From Ascarosepion bandense (lineage: Eukaryota; Mollusca; Cephalopoda; Sepiida; Sepiidae), in the NCBI GenBank assembly GCA_037127315.1, contig JBBBDQ010000230.1:182501-246500 (forward strand): a stretch of DNA of 64,000 bases, written 5' to 3'. Both the position numbers and the translations under genes were made by a program. How positions within the stretch are numbered: the first letter of the stretch is position 1; every line of letters starts with the position of its first letter. This document shows, one piece after another, positions 51,865 to 63,475 of the stretch. The notes under the pieces are model-generated. The model was given only the letters and a program-made list of their open reading frames with translations, was not told where the DNA came from and did no database searches.

Positions 51865-52535
51865 GACACAATGAACAGGTTGACATTCGCACTAATTCAG
51901 ATAAATCTTACGGAGGAAAACCATATCAATGCTTGAAAGAACCATAGCAATTTGTGGACATAAAGAAACCAACTTTAATGGAAAAGAATGTTCATGGAAA
52001 TATGTTTTTTTATTTTTAAACGATAGAAGCACTGAGTGCTTTGTGAATGAATGTTGAATATTTCCTTATTAGGAAATGGCTAATACCGTGATTACTCTTA
52101 TCTTTCCTTCTCCGTTGAAAGAATTTTGTATATAATGCGCCATAATTGCAGGAATTATGACGCTTTTTATACTGATATTTCTTGCATTTTATTGTTAATA
52201 TTGTTGGTTTTCTAGTCGTTTCTTTTTCTCACTCTCTGAGCTTATTTATTGTACTTGCATGAATTATCTAAAATTTCATTTTCAGTTTTTGAACTTTTTT
52301 CTTTTTGCAGTATAACTGTTAACATTTAAAGAAATGTAGAAATAATATGAAATACATTAATATATTTCTCCATTGTCTGTCTATTTTCTCTTTTTTTTAA
52401 ATTTCATCTAGAGCATTCTCTGACATTTCGATTGTTGTTCAGAGGTATGAACAGAATTTCTAATGCAGTACGTACACCCTCGTTCGATTTAACTGAAACA
52501 AAATGAATAATATCTCTTTAAAATCTTTCACACTT
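51865..52535. other. AT-rich DNA without recognised feature
   Basis: No coding or repeat signal noted. Confidence 0.4.
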
Positions 52536-52539
52536 GATA

Positions 52540-52830
52540 TTTACCCTACTCCCCCACTGGAGCGAGTTGTGACACAAGGCCAGTTTTTAACATGGGGAAC
52601 GTTAGCGCTCAGGCCATTGGTCAAAGTTTACCCAGCCCCCGCTTATACGAGAACTGGGTACAAAGCTGGTCTTAGCTAGTCATACTTGTCATTGCTTGAC
52701 AAAAGCTAGTCTTAGCTGGTCATTGCTTCCCGACCGGCGAACAGGCAGTGAGTATCTGAGAACAGATACTACACTTGGATCTTGGGCAAAAGGCCTGCAG
52801 GATCTTTCACACTTTCCGTGATCACGTATT
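52540..52830. mobile_element. Possible diverged relative of the 58495-59249 LTR-like block
   Basis: Shares order and short cores with that block: a gtgacacaaggccagttttt region, then acccagcc ... gaactgggt and a downstream inverted tctgagaacaga. Contains an internal direct repeat of about 37 bases (gctggtcttagctagtcata / gctagtcttagctggtcatt). GC-richer than its surroundings. Confidence 0.4.
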
Positions 52831-52834
52831 TTTT

Positions 52835-53160
52835 CTTTTACGTTTTGGACTAATTGATCCAGCTTGTTTCTTCGCTTTGAATAACAGTTGAAGGGATGAC
52901 ACCAAAATATCCATGATCTCTCTGTAAGGATTGCCAGTGTGTTTGTGCAGCGTTACCATTTTCGGGTGCTTGCTTGGAGTAACGTCCATCTCAGGCAAAA
53001 GCCAGATGACAACTAATCGATATTCAAAACAAGTCTTTGGCGTGATAAAAATCTTATATAGTCACGGATGACGTAATATTTCATCATACATCCTGAAAAT
53101 AGGTTCATATTACTGCATACCATTGCTAATCACCTAATCTGAGAAAAAAATAAAAATCGA
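52835..53160. other. DNA without recognised feature
   Basis: No gene seen. May be the continuation of the LTR-like element. Confidence 0.35.
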
Positions 53161-53163
53161 TTC

Positions 53164-53821
53164 ACAAACAGATGTAGATAATTGAACACACAGAATTATG
53201 GCTCGACCAAATAATTCTAACTTAAACAGAACGTGTGAACGACGAGGAATTGTAAAGAAAACTTTGAATAAAAAAAAATAAAATGATAATCAAAAGGAGA
53301 GAACTGTTGTTCTAGGACTACATACTGAGGAAGAGGGCCTAGAAAATATAACACTGCAAGCACTTATTGGAGGAAGAAAAGCGACGTAATAAATATAAGA
53401 AGCCAACTACTTACGAATAGATGGCAGGGCATAGATGAATATCAAAATGCCGAAGATATATTTTAAATAATGAGAGGTTATGACTTGCATTGTCTTAAAA
53501 ATATTCCCATGAACGTACTCAGAACTTTAGTAAATATATATGTAGATGTTAACATAGTGCAGAGTTCCACCTCTAAATATATCGACGAAAATTTCTTGAC
53601 ATCTGATTTTTCTTTTGATCTATCTCTCATTGCCTGATCGGGGATATAACTGACTAGTTTTGTTCCATACATTCAAAACAAAACCCGTATAATTTCATTT
53701 TATACAAGCAGAACCAAAACCTGCATCAACCCTGAACAGAGATCATACCCTCATAAAGTTCTTTAAATAGAACGCTTTCTTATTCTTCTTCATGTGCCAT
53801 GTCGCTTCAGGAAGTAGGCGA
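53164..53821 (+). repeat. 650-bp direct duplication, copy 1
   Basis: Nearly identical to 54751-55406 in the same orientation (for example gaattatggctcgaccaaa, gagggcctagaaaatataac, atgttaacatagtgcagagt). It ends within the 3' end of an RTE-like LINE (ttcttcttcatgtgccatgt). Small frames in it are not conserved between the two copies. Confidence 0.85.
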
Positions 53822-53824
53822 AAG

Positions 53825-54065
53825 AAAGAAAACCAAATCAATTGTTTCAATTAATTTGCATAAGAGTGTGGTTTGTTGGCTTTCGTAAGTGTCCGGCATT
53901 TGAGAAGAACGGAAGAGGCCACTCCGAGTTCGGTGTGGATATAAAAGTCTTTGTTTTTTGGTCTGTAACTTTGTTAAAAGCATTAAATTACACATCATGG
54001 TTCTCTGTGCGTGTTTTTTTTTGTTTTGTTTTTTTTGTTTTTTGTTGTTATTATTTTTGGTGGTG
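53825..54065. other. DNA between duplication copy 1 and a LINE
   Basis: T-rich near 54008-54060. No recognised feature. Confidence 0.4.
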
Positions 54066-54069
54066 GGGT

Positions 54070-54695
54070 TATAATAATATCGCCCCAAGCAAAACAGTAT
54101 ACTTTGCAAAAGGTTACATAGGAGGAAAGTTATGAGAAAGAGTGACAGGTTATAGGGGGTGACATAAAGTGGGTAATACTGATGAGAGTGGAGTGGACGG
54201 AGAAAGGAACAAGAGAGAAAGAGAGAGAGGATACAAGTTAGTAAAGTTGGAGATGACTATTGACTTTGCATTTAAATTCTTGAAGATTTTAACTGTCGGG
54301 GAAGCAAGTAGAGGGAAGGGAACTCAACAGGCGGGAAAAGAAGCTGCTGGAGTAGAATTTGCGTTTACATTTTATTGGTTTCACAGTAAAAGGGTGGAGC
54401 CTAGTTCTTAAGCTTGTAGCTCCAGTAAATTCATATAAAGGGGAGCACCAAAGAGCTAAGGTCATCAAAGTAGAAGCCGTGAAATTATTTTTAGAAGAGA
54501 CACAGGGAAGCCTCATTGCGCCGGTGAGAAACTGAATGTATCTGATCTGCCAAGTCGGGATCGATCATATTGCAGATTATCCGTTTAATTTTGTCAAGGA
54601 CCCCTAGGTGGATAGCAAGAGCACCCGACCAGATACGGCGGCAATATTCAATGCACGGGCGGATAGTAGATTTGTATATGTGCAGGATTGTTTCA
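54070..54695 (-). pseudogene. Jockey/CR1-type LINE, 5'-truncated
   Basis: 3' end near ataatatcgccccaagcaaa. Minus-strand C-terminal blocks: ILHIYKSTIRPCIEYCRRIW (about 54690-54625), IICNMIDPDLADQIHSVSHR (about 54580-54520), EASLCLF, and TSLRTRLHPFTVKPIKCKRK (about 54420-54360). One frameshift separates the two halves. 5' end lost at about 54695. Confidence 0.8.
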
Positions 54696-54750
54696 GTGTT
54701 ATCAAAAAATATATGAACAAATCTATTATTATACATGAAGCCTCAATTCC

Positions 54751-55406
54751 CAAACAGATGAAGACAATTGAACACAGAATTATGGCTCGACCAAAAAATT
54801 CTAACATAAACAGAACGTGTGAACGACGAGGAATTGTAAAACTTGAATAAAAAAAAATAAAGTGATAATCAAAAAGAGAGAACTTGCTTGTTGTTCTAGG
54901 ACTACATACTGAGGAAGCGGGCCTAGAAAATGTAACACTGCAAGCACTTATTGGAGGAAGAAAAGCGGAGTAATAAATATAAGAACCTCACTACTTACGA
55001 ATAGATGGCAGGGCATAGATGAATATCAAAATGCCGAAGATATATTTTAAAGTAGTGAGATATCACGACCTGCATTGTCCTAAAAATATTCCCATGAACG
55101 TACTCAGATCTTTAGTAAATATATATGTAGATGTTAACATAGTGCAGAGTTCCACCTCTAAATATATCGACGAAAATTACTTGGCATCTGATTTTTCTTT
55201 TGACCTATCTCTCATTGCCTGATCGGGGATATAACTGACTAGTTTTGTTCCATACATCCAAAACGAAACCCGTATAATTGTATTTTTTACAAGCAGAACC
55301 AAAACCTGCATTAATCCTGATCAGAGATCATACCCTCATAGGGTTCTTTAAATAGAACACTTTCTTATTCTTCTTCATGTGCCATGTCGCTTAAGGAAGT
55401 CGGCGA
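54751..55406 (+). repeat. 650-bp direct duplication, copy 2
   Basis: See copy 1 at 53164-53821. This copy continues without a break into the RTE-like LINE, so it preserves the original junction. Confidence 0.85.
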
Positions 55407-56160
55407 TCATGAACTTCTACTTCGCTCTCAGTATTTTTTCTCTTGGTATCTCTTCCAAGCCCCGCTCTGTCAACCATTAGCTCAGACCTAATAAGTACGT
55501 CTCGCGCTGCTTTCCCCTGTCTCTTCTTCCATTTATCCGACCTGTGAGTATCAATTTCTCCAGGCCATTCTTCCCCATTGCGTGCCTCAGGAACATCATT
55601 TGTCTCTTCCTGATATTTATCATCAGTTTTCTCTCATTTGCATGCTTTCCAACATCTCAAAGTTGCACACGTGTTCAGTCCATGGTATCCTCAGCATCCT
55701 TCTGTAAAACCACATTTCTGCTGCCTCAAGCCTCTCCTTCATCTTTGATAAGATCGTCCAGCATTCACTTCCATACAGAAGGACAGATATCACGTAGCAA
55801 TCCAGCTCTCTTTTCTTTGTTTATAATGAGATTTTCCTGTCTTTCAGTACTTGGGCTAGATTCTGAAATGCGTCTTTGGCCACGCCAATGCGTCTTTGGA
55901 TCTCCGTGTCGTATTTTCCATCCTCTGTCAAAACACTTCCCAAGTATTTGAATTTTTCTACTTGTTTTATTTTAGATTCTTCAACTTGCTGTTGGTATAT
56001 TGGTCTTCTCTTTTTGCTGATTACCAAGCATTTAGTTTTCTTGAGGTTTATGCTCAACCCTTTGATTTCATTTCTTTTGCTAAATACTGTAGAAGGTCCT
56101 GTATTTTCCTTTCCGTGTCTGCTATCAGCTTTGTTTAATCCGCGTATCGGATACTGGGAC
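55366..56160 (-). pseudogene. RTE-like LINE RT C-terminal part
   Basis: On the minus strand a 78-codon open frame (56057-55821) reads MSINLKKTKCLVISKKRRPI, FKYLGSVLTEDGKYDTEI and RRIGVAKDAFQNLAQVLKDR, the best-preserved piece of this family here. Downstream pieces (55800-55400) continue into the C-terminal GHAMGKNGLEKL-type segment, and the tail is ttcttctt at 55370. Truncated upstream at about 56160, before the catalytic box. Confidence 0.8.
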
Positions 56161-56164
56161 TAAA

Positions 56165-57255
56165 ACCTTATTCTCCACCTAAATTCAAACACGTGTACTC
56201 TTGCCGTTACAAAAGATACTTGATGAATGTTCACATCCTTGAGTCGCTCCCCAAAATATCCGACTTCATCTACCATGCTCTAACTTCAGAAGAGTTAGAT
56301 AAGACTAAAAATAAAGTATTGCTGTCGTATCTGTGCTTGAATTAAATATTACTCACTTTCCAGACCAACACCAGCTTATGTGGCCTTGTGGGCGAATAAT
56401 TCTTATCTCGCCTGCGATGTTTATCCCGTAGACAGAACGCTGCTAACCTCTTATTAATTTGTTGCTGTTACTATGGCTGATATTCCAACGAGCTTTACCA
56501 GCTCAGAAATTTATTCCTAGGACCAAACATATTATGTTCATGGTAGAAAACATCCCTATTCCCTTGGTGTTACTTCTATTAGGAGTAAATTCTACTATGG
56601 GTAAATAGCAGACTGTCTGGGTCGTATGATGTTCGGTGGTGAACGTTTTTAGAGGTCAGTTCTCAATTCGTCACATGTGAAGGCTCATTTGGAAGCCTTG
56701 TGTCATATTGTGCATTCAGCTCTCCTAAAAAGTGTGATTGCCTTTTTTTACACAAAACGTTTTGATATTATAAAAAAAGTTGATATGTGCAGGTTGTCTT
56801 CTAAATAACTGAGTTGTGCGACACTCATACATCTAAAACAACGGAAAGGTAAATCCCAAAGATCCGATCATGATTAATATTAATATTTTGATATTAAAAA
56901 ATGATCCAGGTGGAGGGCTCGATGTAATTAATATTTAAATTACAGAGCCAATTATAAAATAAAATAAATTTCGAAGTTCAAAACCGTTGTATGATCATTT
57001 CTACATGAAATCCCTACGAGAGATTTCACATATCATGGCCAACTTTTATACTCAAAATAAAACAAGATATTACCGGCAGAAGTTCAAAATTTAAATAAGT
57101 ATACATACGTGTATGCACGCAGATACACAGCGATATATTATGTACATCTGAAGATTGCGTGGTGCATAAAACACCGAGTCTTGCATCAAACGTAGGATAA
57201 TATGCATACATTTATTCTGCGCTTAATATATTGCTTAATGGTTCATGTTTATCAT
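56165..57255. other. DNA without recognised feature
   Basis: Moderate complexity, no gene or repeat family assigned. Confidence 0.4.
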
Positions 57256-57267
57256 TTTAAGTGTTTC

Positions 57268-57269
57268 TA

Positions 57270-57316
<47 letters not shown>
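57268..57316. repeat. (CTAT)n microsatellite
   Basis: About 12 units of CTAT. Confidence 0.97.
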
Positions 57317-57499
57317 AAGGTGTATACTGGATAGTTAAGCTCTCAAAAACAGAGGACTTTTTCAAAAAAAAAAAAAAAGAGAAATCTAATTTATTCCTTT
57401 GTGTAGATTATATCCAAATAGATCATACTGAGCACTTTTAGCACCGCACGCAAACATACATACACACACACACAAAGCAACTGCACAAATACTCATGCA

Positions 57500-57562
<63 letters not shown>
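57500..57562. repeat. (TA)n-(GA)n microsatellite
   Basis: About 27 bases of TA followed by about 28 of GA. Confidence 0.95.
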
Positions 57563-57564
<2 letters not shown>

Positions 57565-57900
57565 GCAAAAGTAAATATAAATTAAAAACAAAATGTTCGC
57601 AGGAAAACTATTGATTGTACAAACATATGAATAAGACCATCGATAATGGTATCCTGGAAGACAGACAGAAATAAATATATAGTTAAGAGAGGAAAGGAAC
57701 AGATGATCAGGCTTAGACACTCTATAACAGTTATGGCTAAGAGGCAATCGACAATTTATTGCAACAAGAAATCCTGACGTAGCAATAAGTGATGTTCTTA
57801 GTCTAGACCGATATATCTTAGGTTTTGGACAGTGGTCATCACATAAATTGTGCACATTTTTGTCACTACATATGGAACTAAGGCAAACAATATTCTCATT
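57565..57900. other. DNA without recognised feature
   Basis: No gene or repeat relation noted. Confidence 0.4.

Positions 57901-57905
<5 letters not shown>

Positions 57906-57948
<43 letters not shown>
57906..57948. repeat. (TA)n microsatellite
   Basis: About 42 bases; a Tc1-like terminus begins at its end. Confidence 0.95.
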
Positions 57949-57952
<4 letters not shown>

Positions 57953-58440
57953 TTGCGCAAATTAATTGAAATGACTGCTTTTGTTTTCTTTCCTTTAACA
58001 TACTGTAAGTTCTAGATCTACTAGAGTGACAGTGTGTAGTCGATTCCTATCTTTCCTAGGATTAGCTCTTTTCAAGTGGTATGCAGTAATATGAAACTAT
58101 TTTCGCGGTGTATGAATAATTTTTGTTTGGTCTCGAAATATATTGTGTCATCTGTGATTGAATCAGATTTTTATTAAACCCATACATTATTGTCTCGAAT
58201 GTTGATTAGTTGTTCTACGGTCATTTTCTGCGATGGATCTTACTCCTAGAAAGCGGAAGAAATTGTAACGAACACATTGGCAAGCCTCACAGAGAGCTCG
58301 CGAATATTGTTGGCGTCATCCATTCAACTGTCAGTCTTGTCATCGAAGAGAAGTTACAAACTGTATCCATCAGTCCAAAACGTAAAGAAAAATTGGATCG
58401 AAAATAAAAGATCAACGCCATGAGACAAGGTATAAGTGAT
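57949..58440 (+). pseudogene. Tc1-like transposon, 5' part with DNA-binding domain
   Basis: After (TA)n the end tgtacttgcgcaaattaatt / gaaatgac looks like a Tc1-type terminal repeat. A frame then reads MDLTPRKRKK-like (about 58230-58262) and, one frame over, GKPHRELANIVGVIHSTVS then LVIEEKLQTVSISPKRK (58282-58395). This is the helix-turn-helix domain of a Tc1-type transposase. A frameshift separates the start from the rest and the catalytic part is absent. Confidence 0.7.
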
Positions 58441-58494
58441 CAGGGTGCTATGTCGCCAAGTATAAATGAATAACTCAACAACAGAATCAGAATA

Positions 58495-59249
58495 TGAGTT
58501 GTATTCCGCGGAAAGACGGTTAGTGATTAGTAATATTTACAATAGAAAGATACAAGAGTCCAATCCGTCGTAAGACGTGTGTATACGTGATTACTTCCGG
58601 TACGCCACCGGAAGTGTGACTAACTCTTCACTGACTCGCACTGACTCTTCAGTAACTGATTAGAGACTCTCAAGTGACTCTCTACGACTCATTAATTAGT
58701 CGTCCCTCCCAGTAAGGGCAAGATATGACACATGGTCAGTTTATATCTGGGATTTCCGGGCTATATGGCCCGGCCAAAAAATGTCTGCCTATTTTTGCCC
58801 AGTCGTGCTTCTATCCTTCGGCGGAACCACGACTGGGTTATTATCTGCTCGGAAGCAGAGTGCACCCTCTACCGGAAGGCAGAGAGCTGACAGTGTCGTA
58901 GAGTCGTCAGTCTAGTGACTATGTACGACTGTATTTACTAGCCTTCCCACGTAGGCTGGATGTGACACATGGTCATTTTATAGTGGGTATTCCCGGCCAT
59001 ATAGCCGGGCCAAAAAATGTCTGTCTATTTTTCCCCAGTCGTGGTTCTACCCTTCGGCGGAACCACGACTGGGTTAATGCCCTCTGCTCGGAAGCAGAGA
59101 GCGCCCTCTACCCGAAGGCAGAGGGCTGACAGTGTCGTAGAGTCGTCAGTCTAGTGACTCTCTACGACCCCCTTGTAGAGAATCCACCATTGCTATATAT
59201 AGCAATGGGAACAGTCCATTTGTAGTCAAATAGGAGCGGCGCCCTAACA
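58495..59249 (-). mobile_element. LTR-like, hairpin-rich block with internal duplication
   Basis: Read on the minus strand it would start TGTTAGGGCGCCGCTCCTAT and end CGGAATACAACTCA; flanks AATA / AATG agree in three of four bases. GC-richer than its surroundings. A unit of about 235 bases occurs twice (about 58705-58925 and 58940-59165), each with ggatgtgacacatggtca-type start, cccagtcgtg...cacgactggg, ctctgctcggaagcagag and gtcgtagagtcgtcagtcta. A perfect 22-base palindrome ccattgctatatatagcaat / gg lies at 59188-59209. No frame. Solo LTR is the best guess. Confidence 0.45.
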
Positions 59250-59410
59250 AATGTCAATTGTTATCTACTGTCTCCTTAATTTCTCTTCTTTTATTTATTC
59301 TGTCTCCTTAACAATGTGTTACTTTTCTCATTTTCTCACAATCACTAATCCCTTTTGTAGCTTTATTGTCTTGTGTGCGGTGAAATGATTTAAAAAAAGA
59401 ATTTAAAAAA

Positions 59411-59720
59411 TTTATGAGCATTGTTACATCACAATAAGATTTATATCTAAAAACGTATTAATCATGATAAAAATTCTCCTCTTCGTATTCAATACAAGGC
59501 TGAACCCCATCAGCATCACTTTTACTATTTGAGACATTTCTTCGTTAATTTCATAACATTTGTTAGAAATTATACGTTTTAATTCAGTAATTGTTTTGAT
59601 TTTGAGCCTGTCAGCAAGGTCTTTCTGTAAACTCAACAGAAAAAAGTCTGGTAGAGTTAGGTCTGGTGATCGTGATGGTCACTCTGTTGCTTACTGTCGT
59701 TCTCCCACCTAAGTTCAAAA
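59411..59720 (-). pseudogene. mariner-superfamily transposase C-terminal fragment
   Basis: The minus strand reads RSPDLTLPDFFLL-like across a frame change (about 59690-59640), then MSLQKDLADRLKIKTITELK (59636-59577) and NEEMSQIVKVMLMG. The PDL.P.DFFL block followed by an ELK/EEM helix is typical of the end of mariner/IS630-type transposases, where the last catalytic residue lies. The final 70 codons are open. Confidence 0.6.
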
Positions 59721-59984
59721 TTAAGATTTAACCCCTCCCGAACGCGGAAGTGATCAATAAACTTCAACCATTTTCAAATACTGTATTATATTTTTGTTCA
59801 ATAAAATTTAAAAAATAAAAAAGAGCGATATTTTTGGATCGTTTCATTCGAAGAAAACCTCATAATAATTCTTGTAGAGGCCTTTGTTCTAGTGTAATGT
59901 TTAAACTCTTGCCGCGATTGATTAATGACGACTGAGTAGTAAATTCAATAACCACTAAGTGATCTATATTTTCGGCCAGTCCCT

Positions 59985-60410
59985 TATGCTCATTTATAAA
60001 TGTAACATTCGTCCATGCATTGAATACCGTTGCCATATCTGGTTGGGTGTCCCTGCTATTAAACTCGAGGTTTTCGATAGAATCCAAAAGCGGATCTGCA
60101 ATGTAATCGGTCCTGACTTGGCATCTCGACTTATTTTCTCAGCCACGTGATGTGACTTCCGCTCTGTCTTTACTACAAATATTTCCATAGCAACTGATAA
60201 GCTTTTTTTTTCTTGGAATTTAAGCGTGATGCTATATTATAATCTAGGTGTAACTTTCTTACCTTTGAATTAGTTAAATGTAACTCCGCTTCTACTTTGA
60301 TAGTTTCTTTTCTCGCACTTCTGCGCCTGTTGCGCTCCTTTCATTTTACTTGATACCCTATTAGATACAGTCCCCAAAAGTGTAAATGCAAAGTCAATGT
60401 CTATATTCTA
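59985..60410 (+). pseudogene. Jockey/CR1-type LINE C-terminal fragment
   Basis: Plus strand reads LIYKCNIRPCIEYRCHIWLG (59987-60046), then KRICNVIGPDLASRL (60086-60130), then a frameshifted DVTSALSLLQIF-like block (about 60150-60185) and kckvn-like codons near 60385. Confidence 0.75.
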
Positions 60411-60414
60411 TATA

Positions 60415-60790
60415 TTTGAATTTCTTCCATACTTTAAACCTTTTTTCGACACTTTCTGTACTCTGTTTTATTCTCACTGTGCATTTATGGCAATACTGCT
60501 ATGCTTGGTGGGAAATTATTGAAAAAAAGTTTCTCTAAGCTACGCTTAGGAATATAATGCTACTTGAACCTTTGTCAGTGCTGTACTTACTACGTGCTTT
60601 GCGCCTTACCACTACCTAAAATAAATCAAAGACCATTCCGTTTTAACTGCGAGGAAAGATATATCGAAAAGGCTGTTTGATTTTATCAATAAAAAAAGGC
60701 GTTCATCATACTGATTAAAATAAATAAACTATATTTTGGATTGAGCGACGAATACTAGATATTTTTTCAAGTTAATATGGCATTAATATA
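60415..60790. other. DNA without recognised feature
   Basis: No gene or repeat relation noted. Confidence 0.4.
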
Positions 60791-60794
60791 TATA

Positions 60795-61172
60795 TATATT
60801 TTTAATCATCTCACCCCAAGCAAGGCATTCCACTGCCACTATTGCGCATGGGGCTACAGAGGGGAAGGTAAAGAGAAGGAGTGGTTAGACATAGGGAATG
60901 TCAGGAGGAAGGTGACAGATGAGTAAGGATACCGAGGATGAGGGTTGGGCAGATGGGAAGAGTGTTTGATAGAATGGGAGAAGGCTAGTGTGTTAGGAGG
61001 TGTCTATTGACCTTACATTTAAACTCCTGGAGATTGTAGCCGTCGGGGAAGCAATCGTTTGGAAGGGAATTCCACAGTCGGGAAGTGCAAGGAAAGAAAC
61101 TGTTGGAGTAGAAGTTGCGGTTGCATTTTATCAGTTTCACTGTAAAAGGGTGAGATCTAGTTGCTAATCTAT
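60795..61172 (-). pseudogene. Jockey/CR1-type LINE 3' end, recent copy
   Basis: From aatcatctcaccccaagcaa (60803) to about 61172 it is close to identical to 21321-21690, including the last codons RLATRSHPFTVKLIKC ... KCKVNRHLLTH. 5'-truncated after about 60 codons at a T-run (61172-61180). Confidence 0.85.
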
Positions 61173-61177
61173 TTTTT

Positions 61178-61795
61178 TTTTCATAATTTTTCATAATTTG
61201 GGTTCGTTATATTTACTTCCACGCAAATGCTATTGGGACAGATATTAAAAAAAAATTTCCTCGATCTGTGGATTAATTAATTAGACTTGTATCACTAAAC
61301 TATTTCTATTTAAAATTACATTCCTACAATCATAATAAAAAATGGCTTGGTAAGATCTATAAAACAAATAAATCAATCAAATAACATTTTCTGGATTATT
61401 TGCAGCAAAAAATATTTTTTGGATGGTATAATTTGTATAACTTTTTTCAATAAATAAACATTGAATGAGAGAACGCGACGATAAAAAAAGCAATAATACT
61501 ATCAGATGCTTAGTTTCTGTTTCATTGAAAGGTAAGTGAAGAAGAAGGAACTCACGGAAATAGAAAGAAACAGCAAATAAAGAAAGAAAGAAAGAAAAAA
61601 GAAAGAAAGAAAGAAAGGGCTGATAAAGAAATAATAATGCTATCAGGTATTTGATGTCTGCTTCAGTGAAAAGAAAGAAAGAAAGAAAGAAGAACTGGAA
61701 ATCAAAAATAGGAAAATAAATAGAGAACAAACGACAGAAAAAAAGAATAAGTGGAAATGAGAATCTTGTAAAATTTAAATATTTTTATTTGTCGG
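61178..61795. other. AT-rich DNA with (GAAA)n runs
   Basis: GAAA-rich stretches at 61577-61616 and 61668-61690. The segments around 61500-61530 and 61635-61665 (atactatcagatgcttagtt / atgctatcaggtatttgatg) look like an old duplication of about 135 bases. No gene. Confidence 0.55.
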
Positions 61796-61799
61796 TTTT

Positions 61800-62096
61800 T
61801 AACTGTTAAATAATGTCTCGGAACAAGAAATCGGGGAGCCGAGTTCGATTTCCAGTTGAATCCATTGCATTCACTTACGCACAAATACCCTTGGGAAAGG
61901 TATTAATCCGTCTCTTCCATCCAGTTATGTGTTAAATAACAGGACAGATTGGGTTCTATAGCCTTGGTTAGCAACCAGTCTACCGCAGAAAGTAATAGCA
62001 ACCTACTGCAGGATAATCCTCTGCCCAGTCAGTCATGTCTCTTTCGAGACATGATCGCCCAAGCGTGTTTCACGTATGGCACTTAACTGACTGAAG
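61800..62096 (+). mobile_element. tRNA-derived SINE
   Basis: Same family as 39270-39572: gccgagttcgatttccagtt (B box), gcacaaatacccttgggaaa, ctaccgcagaaagtaatagc, the gtctctttcgagacatgatc hairpin and cttaactgactga end. Confidence 0.85.
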
Positions 62097-62229
62097 CTAT
62101 TCACACGTCTATATGTTATAATGTTTTGTTTTTTTACTACTTAAGTGCGAATATATAAATATAAAACGAACCAATGGGTTAAAATTACAGAACACGCAAT
62201 GTCTTTATTCAATTATTAACATACAAGAT

Positions 62230-62368
62230 ATAGTCAGTCAAATAACATAAGTAATACAGACTTGAGCGATCATGTTGCGAAAGAGACATGACAGACTTGG
62301 CAGAAGATTATATCGCAGTAGGTTGCCATTACTTTCTGCGGTAGACTGGTAGCCAAAGCTATTGAACT
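62230..62368 (-). mobile_element. SINE, 3' half of split copy
   Basis: Minus-strand tail half: catgtctctttcgcaacatg (about 62290-62270) and ctaccgcagaaagtaatggc (about 62345-62326). Its other half is at 63078-63245. Confidence 0.8.
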
Positions 62369-63077
62369 TGTGGTGATACCGAGCAAAAGCGAGGGACCGG
62401 ATGTTTGCTTTATAACGACCAGAAAGCAAATGACCAAAACTCATCGGTGCGCATCCGAGTTCGCGCAGATGTTCCGGTTGGAAAATAAAAATTAATCAAA
62501 TATCAAATTTCCATTTCGCGAGCCTACGCGAATTTTATTTACCAGCCAATGTGAAGACCAGAATCAAATTCAAGTCTGAAATCCCAAACGAGCTGCTTTT
62601 GATCGAAAAAGCAGATATAAAAAGCCGAGACAGAAAGCACCCAGCAGGCAGACCCAAGAAGAAGAGTGTAATCAATATCCCCTTGACCAAGTCAAGCGGC
62701 TACTAAGTTCACCTCCCTTCACCTCTCCTTACTTTCTTCCCTGCCTCAAAAGTACTTACTGACTTAAGGAGTGAATACATCAAAGACATTCCTTACAACG
62801 CACCCAAATTCCTAAGCCTTAAATCTCTTTCAGCTTATTATTTGTCATGAAATTTTAACCTCCGTTGGACCTATATTCAAGTATTGCTTTAATTGTAGAA
62901 CATTAATTGAGATGTGTATATTTAAAATGTTCTACTGAAATTGCCTTTCTTGGTTTTATAATCAGTGGGCTGTCTACCACAAGGCCAAATTCCGTTAACC
63001 TGCAACGGTATACAATTACCCTTCAATACAAACGGAATCCCACAACCAGAAAAAGAATAGATAAGCAACCCACTATA
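62369..63077. mobile_element. 709-bp insertion splitting a SINE, AACT duplication
   Basis: Flanked by AACT on both sides (62365-62368 and 63078-63081), and the SINE reads on across the gap once one AACT is removed. Starts TGTGGTGATACCG; a TATA-like agatataaaaagccg lies at about 62613. A ctaccaca at 62974-62981 mirrors the TGTGGTGA start, so an LTR of about 613 bases followed by remnant DNA is one reading. No coding frame. LTR-type element likely but the right end is unsettled. Confidence 0.6.
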
Positions 63078-63245
63078 AACTCAATCTGTTCTATTATATA
63101 ACCCATAACTGAAGAGGAGAGTCGGATTAATACCTTTCTAAGGGTATTTGCGCCTAAGTGAATGCAATGAATTCAACTGGAATTCGAACTCGGCTTCCCG
63201 ATTTCTTGTTCCTAGCCGATATCCACTGCATCACAACGCACATAT
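63078..63245 (-). mobile_element. SINE, 5' half of split copy
   Basis: Minus-strand head: ggaattcgaactcggct on the plus strand (B box, about 63180-63198) and the aatacctttctaagggtatt / tgcgcc body. Completes 62230-62368. Confidence 0.8.
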
Positions 63246-63475
63246 AACCCATCAGAAAATTCAAATAGACGTTTATATTGGCCTTACAAACACAAATACA
63301 CTAAATTTTCAAATTCTACATGCCCAATGACATGACGCCTTTCACGGTACAATTAACCCTATCTTAGTCACACAAGGTGTTTGTTACCCAAATATCTCTA
63401 ACCTACTCGTACTTCCTTTCTTTTGTTTCCGCCAAGTACTCACCTGACTCAGTGAGGGTATTTACCATGCGATGT

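Noticed and set aside
53842..54135. 97-codon frame rich in F and V
   Set aside because: Driven by T-runs and extending into a LINE 3' end; no family resemblance.
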